Positions 8,183-15,638 are shown, numbered from the stretch's first letter. The stretch: 20,088 nt of DNA from a bacterium (GCA_029012525.1 JAQXMG010000090.1:1-20088), one strand, 5' to 3'. Made by a program: numbers and translations. Notes: generated by a model not told the origin, from the letters alone.

Positions 8183-8920
8183 TTATTTAGTTTTAAATAT
8201 TTCTTGGTATAAATTATTTTTGTTTTCTTTTACCAATTTAGAAAATTCTTCATCAGTCATTTTTTCAAAATCATCAATATTTTCATCTGGTATTTCAAAT
8301 ACTTGTACTTTATCATCTACTTTTTCTTCAATTTCGTGGAATTTATTTTTATCCAGTCTATCATTTATTATATTAACAATATAATTTATAAAAAGTAAAA
8401 GCACCCATAAAGCAAATATAAACGTACTAGCTTGAATTAAAACCACTAAAGTATCATTTCTAAATACTTCTGTTTTAGTATATATGTCAATATCATATCT
8501 TATGATAACATCAAGTGTTAAAACAAATAAAATAAGAATAACAACAAATGAAACGATGTTTAAAGCTTTTGTAAAAAATTTAGTATTTTTATTAACAAAA
8601 GTTGTAATTAAAATGAGAATAGTAATAATTATCATACAAAAATATGAAATAATATTAGGAAAATATAAGAAAGAAAAAACTTGATCTACTAAATTATCAC
8701 TTAAACTAATAATTGATTTTCCATATTTAATTAAAATAAGAATTGCAATTAAAAGATACCCAAAAGCTATTACATATTTTAATTTTTTATTTCTTATTCT
8801 GTTATATAAAACCAAGACAAAAGTAGTAAGTAAAAATATTACTACTACTGATAAAAAAAAAGGAGAAGATATAATTAAGTTAAACAATATTTTTATTCTA
8901 TCTAAAAATGTATAACCCAT
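8183..8920 (-). CDS. Five-TM membrane protein with acidic cytoplasmic tail, unknown function
   Basis: I do not recognise this family. The 245-residue protein has five strongly hydrophobic segments (about 20-42, 48-66, 88-110, 116-140 and 155-190), with basic loops such as NRIRNKKLK between them. The last 55 or so residues are a soluble tail rich in Glu, Asp and Lys (EIEEKVDDK...DEEFSKLVKENKNN) that is probably cytoplasmic. The start ATG has AGGGTGA just upstream. It is the third gene of the adhesin-sortase operon, 21 bases after the sortase stop and before the operon's terminator. Its constant company, if conserved in relatives, would suggest a role in surface-protein assembly, regulation or anchoring; that is inference from position. 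Confidence 0.7.
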   Translation of the reverse strand: MGYTFLDRIKILFNLIISSPFFLSVVVIFLLTTFVLVLYNRIRNKKLKYVIAFGYLLIAILILIKYGKSIISLSDNLVDQVFSFLYFPNIISYFCMIIITILILITTFVNKNTKFFTKALNIVSFVVILILFVLTLDVIIRYDIDIYTKTEVFRNDTLVVLIQASTFIFALWVLLLFINYIVNIINDRLDKNKFHEIEEKVDDKVQVFEIPDENIDDFEKMTDEEFSKLVKENKNNLYQEIFKTK

Positions 8921-8941
8921 TATATCACCCTTTTCTTTTTA

Positions 8942-9640
8942 TTATAAATTTTGTTTATTATCAAGTTCTGCAATATAAACAACTTGTGTATCTTTGGTTC
9001 CCCACTTACAGGTTACAAGTGCTAAAGTTGTTTTACGTGAATTTCTATAAATTGAAACTTGCCCCGTTTTTTTCACTTCATAAATATTAACTAATTTATA
9101 AGTATATCTAACATTATTATAATAGATATTAATAATATCATTATTTGATAGCTTTTCTAAATTTTTAAAATAACAATTCCAACAGGTTCCATTATGAGAG
9201 GCCATAACCATCAAGCTGCCATCAATATCTGGATACACAGAATCTTTCATAATGGCAACATTTTTATTTACATCATTATCTTTAGAATTAATATCAACAA
9301 AACCTTTTTTTAATTTAATTCTAGGTATTTCTAAATATCCAATATAATTATAAGTTATAGTCGTTGATGGTGGTTTACTAGTTTGCGTACTATCACTTGG
9401 TGATTCATTTTCTAATATGTTATTAATTACTTCATCATCATCAGATAATTCTCCATCATCATTTAAGGTATTGTCATTAATTTCTTCTGGCATGCTTGAC
9501 AACTCAAAGCTCATTTTTTCATAAACTTTATCTTTCTTAGCCAAGAAATAATCATGTCCTAAAAGTGATATACCAAGTATTATACAAAGTACTGCAATAA
9601 GTATTACCTGTTTGTTAGATATTTTTTCTTTTTTTAACAT
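8942..9640 (-). CDS. Sortase (LPXTG-type transpeptidase) with atypical residue at the Arg position
   Basis: Sortases cut surface proteins at a C-terminal sorting signal and attach them to the wall or to each other. This 232-residue protein has an N-terminal signal-anchor helix (about 12-29), an acidic linker (about 50-95) and a sortase domain (about 97-226). The catalytic His149 lies in MASHNGT and Cys211 in LALVTC. The catalytic Arg, normally about eight residues after the Cys, is Gln219 (in KDTQVVYIAEL). The gene starts inside the last 26 bases of the adhesin gene. GGAGGA in the adhesin's codons is about 17 bases from the ATG, so the sortase probably relies on coupling to adhesin translation. 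The class resembles D-type more than B-type, and it is likely dedicated to the VPNTG adhesin just upstream. Confidence 0.92.
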   Translation of the reverse strand: MLKKEKISNKQVILIAVLCIILGISLLGHDYFLAKKDKVYEKMSFELSSMPEEINDNTLNDDGELSDDDEVINNILENESPSDSTQTSKPPSTTITYNYIGYLEIPRIKLKKGFVDINSKDNDVNKNVAIMKDSVYPDIDGSLMVMASHNGTCWNCYFKNLEKLSNNDIINIYYNNVRYTYKLVNIYEVKKTGQVSIYRNSRKTTLALVTCKWGTKDTQVVYIAELDNKQNL

Positions 9641-11459
9641 TACTATATACTAAATATCCTCCAAAACCTATTAAAGCAATTCCACCTATAATTATAATAA
9701 TGTTTAAAGCAACTCCAGTATTAGGGACAGTTGTTGGCTTTACATTATAAACATTTATGTTCATTCCATCAATTTCAAAAGAAGAATTAATAGTTATTGC
9801 TTCAATTGTTCCATCTTCTTTTACTACGAATTCAAATTTTACATTAGTTTTTTCATAATTTTTTGGAGCACTTTCTTCATATAAGATATATGACCCTGGT
9901 AAAAGTTCAATTGCAAAAGAAGAATCCTTTTCAGTTGTAAAGTTTGCAACTAAAGTTCCATCTTTTTTAGTAAGTACCATTTTTGCACCTGCCAAAATAC
10001 TTGCTGTTGCACTATCTCTTTTATATATTTTAACCTTAGATTTATCATTTATTACTTTTAGTGTATAAATTCCATTTTCTTCTAAAACAGATATATAATT
10101 TAAATCTCCTTCTTCAATTGTAACTTTTCCATTTGCTATTTTTATTATAAATGGAGCACCTAAAACATCATAGCCTAAAGGTGATTGTTGTTCTGTAATT
10201 TTATAAACTCCATTTTTTTCAAGATGTATCATGCTTCCGTTTTTATCTATTGTTGGTTCAGAAACAGTATGAAAAACTCCTTTTTCATCTTGTTTATCAA
10301 TCATGAATACAGAATCACCTAAAGTATTACCATTTTCATCCACTTTGATAAATTTAATTTCAAATGGATTATTTTTTAAAGTTATATTTTCTGAATATTC
10401 TTGATCTACTGTATCTTTATTAATTTTAAATTCATAAGGATCTGCTGCAACATAATTACCAGTCGCATTTTCAACTTCTACTAATCTATATTCTCCAATG
10501 GGAACTCCAGCAAAAGTTAATTTTCCATTATTATCAGTTGTTAAGTCTTCAAACTGAGTTCCATCAATTTTAGTTGCTTTAACCCATTCACCATTTACTT
10601 TCTTTTCTAAAGAAAATTTCATGCCAGACATTGGAGCATTATTTACTGCATTTAATTTTGTTAAATTTACTTTAGCTAAAGCATTAATTATAGTTATTTC
10701 CTGTTTTTCACCTTGTTTAGGAATTATTGTTCCATTTTCAACATTATCACTTATATAAACTAAGTAACCTGAATTATTTAATTCTTCAATGGCAATAGGT
10801 GTATCAGCAGTAACAATTACTGCTTCACTTGTTTCACCACAAGATACTTCTTTTGTTTCATTTCCTATCTTTACCGTAAATTTTCCACTACTAAAACCTT
10901 TGCATATTTTAGTAACCGATATTGTTGGATCACATTGTTGAGGTGGTCTGACAGTTACAACTTTACTGGAACCATTTGAATATTCATATAAGGCATAAAA
11001 AAGATCATCTGCATCACATACACCATCTTCATGTATTAATTTTTGCATAGCTGCATTATATTGCTCTGTATCAGCATACCCATTACTACAAGAAATTGTT
11101 GGATAAGAACTAATCTTATTCCAAATATTATGTTGATTTGTTCCAATATTTGCTATATTAGTATAATTATCACATGTTATATAGCAAGTATTAGTTTCTG
11201 TATAAGGAATAATATCACCACAAGCATCATTTCCATTAATACAAGGAAAATCAACGCTACAAAGTGCAGAGTAATACAATTTATTATTTTCATCCGTTAA
11301 ATTATATACTCCTTTATTTACTCCACTACAAGAATAAGGATTAGTGTTGATATCAAATCCTGAAACTATTCCATTATTTTGAATATCAACTGCAAAAACA
11401 TTTGTCATTCCAACGAAAAACATTAACAAAGTTGTCAAATAAATAAAATTTTTTTTCAT
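9615..11459 (-). CDS. Sortase-anchored adhesin/pilin-like protein with CnaB/SpaA domains and Cys-rich head
   Basis: This 614-residue exported surface protein starts with a signal peptide (about 1-23, ending VFA). A head of about 185 residues follows that I do not recognise; together with the next domain it holds 11 cysteines between 44 and 207. After a small beta domain (about 179-260) come three CnaB/SpaA-type domains near 264-363, 367-471 and 475-573. Each has the Lys, Glu and Asn positions for an intramolecular isopeptide bond: Lys268/Glu328/Asn363, Lys372/Glu423/Asn471 and Lys480/Glu528 or 529/Asn572. The sorting signal is VPNTG (578-582), then a hydrophobic helix and VKKRKNI. The start is ATG 11459 with AAAGGAAA upstream; the longer frame to 11507 has no such site. 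It could be a pilus subunit, but no pilin Lys motif is obvious, so a stalk adhesin is equally likely. Confidence 0.92.
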   Translation of the reverse strand: MKKNFIYLTTLLMFFVGMTNVFAVDIQNNGIVSGFDINTNPYSCSGVNKGVYNLTDENNKLYYSALCSVDFPCINGNDACGDIIPYTETNTCYITCDNYTNIANIGTNQHNIWNKISSYPTISCSNGYADTEQYNAAMQKLIHEDGVCDADDLFYALYEYSNGSSKVVTVRPPQQCDPTISVTKICKGFSSGKFTVKIGNETKEVSCGETSEAVIVTADTPIAIEELNNSGYLVYISDNVENGTIIPKQGEKQEITIINALAKVNLTKLNAVNNAPMSGMKFSLEKKVNGEWVKATKIDGTQFEDLTTDNNGKLTFAGVPIGEYRLVEVENATGNYVAADPYEFKINKDTVDQEYSENITLKNNPFEIKFIKVDENGNTLGDSVFMIDKQDEKGVFHTVSEPTIDKNGSMIHLEKNGVYKITEQQSPLGYDVLGAPFIIKIANGKVTIEEGDLNYISVLEENGIYTLKVINDKSKVKIYKRDSATASILAGAKMVLTKKDGTLVANFTTEKDSSFAIELLPGSYILYEESAPKNYEKTNVKFEFVVKEDGTIEAITINSSFEIDGMNINVYNVKPTTVPNTGVALNIIIIIGGIALIGFGGYLVYSNVKKRKNI

Positions 11460-11511
11460 TTTATCATTTCCTTTCACATCACAAAAAGACAATAGGTCTA
11501 TTCTCATATAA

Positions 11512-11540
11512 ATTATAACAAAAAGAAATAGTTTAGTAAA
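11512..11540 (-). promoter_or_regulatory. Promoter of the adhesin/sortase operon
   Basis: On the minus strand, TTTACT (11540-11535), a 17-base spacer and a perfect TATAAT (11517-11512) precede the adhesin gene, giving a leader of about 46 bases. It is back to back with the radical SAM promoter; the two -35 boxes are about 19 bases apart. Confidence 0.7.
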
Positions 11541-11545
11541 TACTA
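11534..11545. promoter_or_regulatory. Inverted repeat over the adhesin -35 box (possible operator)
   Basis: TAGTA-AA-TACTA is a perfect short palindrome that covers the -35 box of the adhesin operon and faces the divergent promoter. The arms are only five bases in an A+T-rich region, so chance is a real possibility. Confidence 0.3.
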
Positions 11546-11559
11546 TTTTTATCTTGATT

Positions 11560-11587
11560 TTGAATTTCTAGATTTTTGGTATATAAT
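11560..11587 (+). promoter_or_regulatory. Promoter of the radical SAM gene
   Basis: TTGAAT (11560-11565), a 16-base spacer and a perfect TATAAT (11582-11587) lie just upstream of the AAGGTGA ribosome binding site at 11593-11599. The leader would be very short. Confidence 0.65.
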
Positions 11588-11604
11588 ACAAAAAGGTGAT
11601 TTTT

Positions 11605-12525
11605 ATGTTTAAGTATTCAAATTCTAATAAAAGATATCATACCTTAGATTATTATTATAAAAATAAATATAATTCTAAGATATTTAAAATTTCTTTAAAC
11701 CAAAATTGTAGTTGTCCAAATATTGACGGAACAAAAGGTTTTAAGGGATGTATTTACTGTAAAAATGGAAGCGGTGAAAATAGATTTATGCCTTTAAAAG
11801 AACAATTTGAATTAAATAAATCTATTCTTCATAAAAAATGGCCCAATGCAAAATATATTGCTTATTTCCAAGCTAATAGTAATACTTATGGTGATATAAA
11901 TAAATTAAAAAATAATTTTTATGAAGTACTTACTTATGAAAATGTCATAGGGATTAATATTGCAACTAGATGTGATTGTATTAATGATGATGTTTTAGAG
12001 CTTTTAAAGAATTTAAATAATAAAACTGATCTAGTAGTTGAGCTTGGCCTTCAAACTAGTAATAATAAGACTCTTAAACTTCTTAATACTTGTTATACTA
12101 AAGAAGAATTTGATAAAGCTATTAATTTATTAATTAAAAATAATATAAAAGTAGTTGTTCATATTATAAATGGTCTTCCTTTTGAAACAAAAGATGATAT
12201 GTTAGAAACAGTAAAATACTTAAATAGCAAAGATATTTTTGGTATAAAAATCCATATGCTTCATATTTTAAAAGATACAGAACTTGAAAAATTATATAAT
12301 GAAACTAAATTCCATGTTTTAGAAAAATGTGAATATGTTGATATTGTTGTAAATGAACTTGAAATTTTAAGACCAGAAATTGTTATTAATCGTATAACTG
12401 GAGATCCAAAAGTTTCTGATTTAGTAGAACCTTCTTGGCTTGTTAAAAAGTTTACTGTTTTAAATGAAATTGATAAAGAAATGGTAAAAAGAGATTCTTA
12501 TCAAGGAAAAAAAGTTCAAAATTGA
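11605..12525 (+). CDS. TIGR01212/YtqA-YhcC family radical SAM protein
   Basis: This is a 306-residue radical SAM enzyme of the TIGR01212 family (YtqA in Bacillus, YhcC in E. coli). The opening LDYYYKNKYNSKIFKISLNQ is typical. The Fe-S cluster cysteines are in CPNIDGTKGFKGCIYC (Cys37, Cys49 and Cys52). Later family blocks include YFQANSNTYGD, GINIATRCDCINDDVL, ELGLQTSNNKTL, VHIINGLPFET, KIHMLHIL and NRITGDP. The chosen start is ATG 11605 after AAGGTGA; a GTG at 11596 lies inside that site and is a decoy. The substrate of the family is not firmly known to me; tRNA or small-molecule modification has been suggested. Its stop codon lies inside the shared terminator hairpin. Confidence 0.93.
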   Translation: MFKYSNSNKRYHTLDYYYKNKYNSKIFKISLNQNCSCPNIDGTKGFKGCIYCKNGSGENRFMPLKEQFELNKSILHKKWPNAKYIAYFQANSNTYGDINKLKNNFYEVLTYENVIGINIATRCDCINDDVLELLKNLNNKTDLVVELGLQTSNNKTLKLLNTCYTKEEFDKAINLLIKNNIKVVVHIINGLPFETKDDMLETVKYLNSKDIFGIKIHMLHILKDTELEKLYNETKFHVLEKCEYVDIVVNELEILRPEIVINRITGDPKVSDLVEPSWLVKKFTVLNEIDKEMVKRDSYQGKKVQN

Positions 12526-12533
12526 ACTTTTTT
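12508..12533. terminator. Bidirectional terminator shared by radical SAM and dnaI genes
   Basis: A 12-bp stem (AAAAAAGTTCAA / TTGAACTTTTTT) with a two-base loop has T-rich flanks on both strands (seven T in each direction counting stem ends). The TGA of the radical SAM gene (12523-12525) and the TAA of dnaI (12534-12532) both fall in or touch it, so it should end transcription from both sides. Confidence 0.85.
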
Positions 12534-13446
12534 ATTTTCTTCTATCTATACCAATTAAAGTCATTTCATTTGTTAAATATTTTATTCTTTCTATGATTCG
12601 TCTTGCTTTTACTTTATCTACTTTACTGCCAGTCATAGCTAAGTGACTTTCTAATTCTTCTAAAGTTAAGTTAGATGTAAAAAATGTTGGTAGATTTTCT
12701 TCCATTCGATATTGAAGTAGTGTTCCTAAAATTTCATCCCTAGCCCAAGTTGATAGATTTTCTGCTCCTATATCATCAATTAAAAGTAAAGGTACTTTTT
12801 TGATGTAATTAAATTTATCAGAATAACTTAATCCTTCTTCTACTTCTTTAAATGATTCTTTTAAAGTCCTTAAAAATTCTGGAAAATAACAAATTGCACA
12901 TCTAACATCTTTTTTTGCAAGTTCATTAAAAAGTGCTGCAATAAGATAAGTTTTACCACTTCCAAAATTTCCTGTTAGATAAACACCTTTTTTTCTGTCT
13001 TTAAAATAACTACTTATATAATCATTAATATATATAATTATCTCTATTCTTGATTTATCATCTGTATAAATATCTTTAACTTTAGCATTTTTTAAACTGC
13101 TTGAAATATTATATAATTCTATATTTTTACTATATTTGTTTTGTTCTTCATCATTTTCTTTATACTTACATGGTGTATATAAAAAATTTAATTTATCATT
13201 TATTACTTCATAAGAATATCTATAACCTTTTACTTCATTTTTACAAAAAGCAAGTCCTTTACAATCTATACAATGATTAAATTCACATAAAGAATCTTTT
13301 AACTTAGATGTTGTTTTACAAAGTTCCTTATCAGGTAGATTTATTTTATCAACAAAATTTTTGAAATCTTCATTCTTTTTTTCTTGATTGAATTCTTTCA
13401 ATAAATCATAATTTTTGTTGTTTACCAATTCACTTACTTTTTTCAT
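12532..13446 (-). CDS. dnaI: DnaI-like helicase loader (AAA+ primosomal protein)
   Basis: DnaI loads the replicative helicase during initiation and restart. The 304-residue protein has an N-terminal helicase-interaction region with a likely zinc site (Cys54, His58, Cys59, Cys62, Cys68 in CEFNHCIDCKGLAFC) and a C-terminal AAA+ domain. Walker A is GNFGSGKT (159-166), Walker B LLLIDD (220-225), sensor 1 is TSN (257-259), and the arginine-finger region is ARRIIERI (281-288). The start ATG lies two bases after the RNHCP gene stop, with GGTGAA upstream. DnaC/IstB-like proteins share the ATPase core, but the Cys-rich N terminus and a DnaB-like gene 0.8 kb away support DnaI. Confidence 0.92.
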   Translation of the reverse strand: MKKVSELVNNKNYDLLKEFNQEKKNEDFKNFVDKINLPDKELCKTTSKLKDSLCEFNHCIDCKGLAFCKNEVKGYRYSYEVINDKLNFLYTPCKYKENDEEQNKYSKNIELYNISSSLKNAKVKDIYTDDKSRIEIIIYINDYISSYFKDRKKGVYLTGNFGSGKTYLIAALFNELAKKDVRCAICYFPEFLRTLKESFKEVEEGLSYSDKFNYIKKVPLLLIDDIGAENLSTWARDEILGTLLQYRMEENLPTFFTSNLTLEELESHLAMTGSKVDKVKARRIIERIKYLTNEMTLIGIDRRK

Positions 13447-13448
13447 TT

Positions 13449-13760
13449 TTATTTCACCACACTTATTTTTATTATTTCATTTATATCATCATCAACTGCT
13501 TGAATGTTTTTTTTAATTATTTTACACTTATCACATTTATAAATTATTTTATATAATCCATTTTTAGATTTTTCAACACCAATTGGCACTAAATCACCTA
13601 AACAAGAACAACTTCTATCACCTGGATTATTGTCAATATGGACAGAATGTAAACAATAAGGACAATGATCTCTTGACGTGTAAGAAAGTTTTTCAACAAA
13701 CCTTTTACAATTATTGCAAATAAATTCTTCATCATTTTTAGAAAAAATCTTAGTATCCAA
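13449..13760 (-). CDS. RNHCP-domain zinc-ribbon protein
   Basis: This is a small (103 residues) protein with the RNHCP domain: RDHCPYCLHSVHID followed by NNPGDR. Paired cysteines at 15/18, 33/36, 51/53 and 76/79 suggest one or two zinc sites, which fits a nucleic-acid-binding or structural zinc ribbon; no function is established to my knowledge. I chose a TTG start at 13760 because AGAGGTGA lies six bases upstream. The ATG at 13790 has no ribosome binding site and falls in the likely promoter region. The stop is two bases from the dnaI start, so the two are probably co-transcribed. Confidence 0.85.
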   Translation of the reverse strand: MDTKIFSKNDEEFICNNCKRFVEKLSYTSRDHCPYCLHSVHIDNNPGDRSCSCLGDLVPIGVEKSKNGLYKIIYKCDKCKIIKKNIQAVDDDINEIIKISVVK

Positions 13761-13807
13761 GATAATCACCTCTTTTATATATAATAACATATTTATTATA
13801 GTTATGA

Positions 13808-13836
13808 TTGCTTTTTTTTATCATTTAAGATAAAAT
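13808..13836 (+). promoter_or_regulatory. Possible promoter of the lipoprotein gene
   Basis: TTGCTT (13808-13813), a 17-base spacer and TAAAAT (13831-13836) precede the lipoprotein gene. The -35 match is poor. The 97-base gap must also hold the divergent RNHCP-dnaI promoter, for which a TATAAT at 13800-13795 (minus) is the best -10 candidate, without a convincing -35. Confidence 0.35.
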
Positions 13837-13857
13837 TATGATAGGATGTGATAATAA

Positions 13858-14268
13858 ATGAAGAAAAAATTTTTATTTTTGTTACTTATAGTTTTTCTTC
13901 TTTGTGGTTGTAGTAATAATCTAACATGTACTAAAAAAACAGGCAATGAAATAAGCAAAGTAAAAGTAAGCTTTAAAAACAACAGACCTATTACTTTAAA
14001 TTATAAAAAAACTTTAACTTATGCTGAAGGTAATGCTTTAATTGAAATTGATTATTTAGATGAAGAAGATTATTTAAATAATTATGTTGGTGTTGATGGT
14101 TTAGATTTTAAATTAACTAAAAAAGATCGTCAAAACAAAATTGTATTAAATATTAATGTCGATTATAGTTTATATGATATATCAACAAATTTTAACCTTC
14201 CAATTATCTATAGTGATAAAATAAGTAATACTAATTATTTAGAAAATAATGGATATGAATGTAAATAA
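13858..14268 (+). CDS. Small predicted lipoprotein, unknown function
   Basis: This 136-residue protein has a lipoprotein signal peptide with lipobox LCGC, so Cys18 would be lipid-modified and the mature 119 residues would sit on the outer face of the membrane. The mature part has a second Cys pair position (Cys24 in LTCTKK and Cys135 near the end, ECK) that could form a disulfide, and alternating strands (KVKVSFKN, ALIEIDYLD, IVLNINVDY) suggesting an all-beta or cystatin-like fold. It resembles small DUF1307-type lipoproteins only loosely, and I do not assign it. It is the only plus-strand gene within the replication cluster, separating dnaI from the dnaB-like gene. AGGA lies upstream of the ATG. 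Confidence 0.8.
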   Translation: MKKKFLFLLLIVFLLCGCSNNLTCTKKTGNEISKVKVSFKNNRPITLNYKKTLTYAEGNALIEIDYLDEEDYLNNYVGVDGLDFKLTKKDRQNKIVLNINVDYSLYDISTNFNLPIIYSDKISNTNYLENNGYECK

Positions 14269-14292
14269 CGCTTAAAATTAAGCGTTATTTTT
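14266..14292. terminator. Terminator between lipoprotein and dnaB-like genes
   Basis: TAACGCTTAA (14266-14275) pairs perfectly with TTAAGCGTTA (14278-14287) across a two-base loop, followed by five T on the plus strand. The lipoprotein stop TAA is the first three bases of the stem, and the dnaB-like stop (14293-14291) abuts the other side. The T run on the minus side is weaker (TTATTT). Confidence 0.8.
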
Positions 14293-15574
14293 ATGAGTAA
14301 TTTTTAAGTAATTCTTTTAATTTGTTTTGTTCTTCTTCAGTAACTTCTTGTTTTTCAATATTTTTATCGAACCATTCAGGCACTTTTGCTTCTTTTACTT
14401 TTTCTATTAATTTAGGATCTGATTTTAATTTTAATAAATTTTTATGCTCTTTTTTACAAGCTTTCATAGCTTCTTCAACTGTTTCAATTCCAAGACGTTT
14501 CCATTGTGAGGCTATTGTTTCAATATAATTTTTATTTAATTTCTGATTATTTATTTTTAAAACATAATCGATTAAAACATTAACAACTCCTGGAGTTAAT
14601 TTTAAATCTACTAAAAGTGATTCTAAAAGTCTTAGATCTCTTTCCACTACTTTTCCATCTTTATATTTGCTTTTTAAAAATTGATATGGATTAGCATTTT
14701 CAAATGTATAAATCATCATAGCTTTTTTACTAGTGTCTCCACTTGGTGTTTTTAAATAATCAGGTTGTTTTCTATATATCAAAGTTGGAAGATTACTATT
14801 ATTTTCAAATTGATAATAATTTCTACAGCTTTTTCTTAAAGCTTCTTTATCAATTGTACCATTTTCTTTGACATTTGCTTTTATTAAATCTCCAATTGTA
14901 ACAGTGTCCAAATTATATATATAGCTCAAATTACATATTAAATCAATTAAATCTTTATTAATGGCATTTTCTTTTACAATTCCATTTAAATTACTAATTA
15001 AAAGTTCAATATCTATAGTATTATTAAAGGTAAAACCATTAGTGTTTCTTTTTACTAAATCCTTATTTTCTATGAATGATGATGCTGGTACTGTTGTAAA
15101 TACATCATCAAATTTAGCTGTTATATCTTCATAATCTTTAAAGTTAATTCTAGGTGTTTTATAATTTTCAATTATCCTCATAAATTCAGTTTTGCCAACA
15201 TTATTGTATAGTACCACACTAAGAATAGGATGATTTAAAAATTCATTAGCTGAAAGTGGTGAATATAACACATAAATATAGTTATTAATATGATCTTTTT
15301 TCACATAAGTTTTTAAAAGACCAACTGCTTCTAATTTCTCACGAGCCACTTTTATATCAGTAAGTGAAAGTTGCATTATACTAAGTAAATGATGATGATT
15401 GTATGTTTCTTCTGTTATACTATTTTTTTCTAAATCATTTAATAAAGTATAGTAAAAAGAAATTGCATTATGCCCTATTATTGGTTGATATAAATCTATT
15501 AATATTTTTTTATCAATTTCTGTTATAATACTTTTATTAATAACTACATAACTATCCGCAGGAAGTAACATCAT
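14291..15574 (-). CDS. dnaB: DnaB-like replication initiation and membrane attachment protein (DnaD/DnaB2 domains)
   Basis: This is the Bacillus-type DnaB (not the helicase), which with DnaD and DnaI brings the helicase to the origin. The protein is 427 residues. An N-terminal winged-helix-like region (about 1-120: ...IDLYQPIIGHNAISFYYTLLNDL...) matches the family start, and a DnaB2/DnaD C-terminal domain carries YIETIASQW (350-358), the YxxxIxxxW motif of this family. A charged tail follows. The start is ATG 15574 after TTAGGTGATT; a GTG at 15583 is part of that site. In Bacillus dnaB is directly followed by dnaI; here a lipoprotein and an RNHCP gene lie between them. Confidence 0.85.
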   Translation of the reverse strand: MMLLPADSYVVINKSIITEIDKKILIDLYQPIIGHNAISFYYTLLNDLEKNSITEETYNHHHLLSIMQLSLTDIKVAREKLEAVGLLKTYVKKDHINNYIYVLYSPLSANEFLNHPILSVVLYNNVGKTEFMRIIENYKTPRINFKDYEDITAKFDDVFTTVPASSFIENKDLVKRNTNGFTFNNTIDIELLISNLNGIVKENAINKDLIDLICNLSYIYNLDTVTIGDLIKANVKENGTIDKEALRKSCRNYYQFENNSNLPTLIYRKQPDYLKTPSGDTSKKAMMIYTFENANPYQFLKSKYKDGKVVERDLRLLESLLVDLKLTPGVVNVLIDYVLKINNQKLNKNYIETIASQWKRLGIETVEEAMKACKKEHKNLLKLKSDPKLIEKVKEAKVPEWFDKNIEKQEVTEEEQNKLKELLKNYS

Positions 15575-15592
15575 TTCAATCACCTAAATTTT

Positions 15593-15621
15593 ATTATACA
15601 AGAAAAAAACTAATTTATCAT
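15593..15621 (-). promoter_or_regulatory. Promoter of the dnaB-like gene, overlapping an upstream terminator
   Basis: On the minus strand a perfect TATAAT (15598-15593) lies 17 bases from ATGATA (15621-15616), a four-of-six match to the -35 consensus. That -35 lies in the loop and stem of the LysM gene's terminator, so the same DNA ends one transcript and begins the next. Confidence 0.5.
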
Positions 15622-15629
15622 TAGTTTTT
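15603..15629 (-). terminator. Terminator of the LysM gene
   Basis: Reading leftwards, AAAAACTAAT (15629-15620) pairs perfectly with ATTAGTTTTT (15614-15605) across a five-base loop, and the T run continues to 15603. It begins ten bases after the LysM stop. Confidence 0.8.
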
Positions 15630-15638
15630 AATATTTTT

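Noticed and set aside
8484..9090. Two short plus-strand frames opposite the five-TM and sortase genes
   Set aside because: Antisense shadows with no ribosome binding site; real minus-strand genes cover the whole region.
11043..11300. Plus-strand open frame of about 85 codons opposite the adhesin
   Set aside because: Ile/Thr/Ser-rich antisense shadow of the Cys-rich head, with no recognisable domain.
14322..14528. Plus-strand frame opposite the dnaB-like gene
   Set aside because: Shadow frame with no site and no domain.
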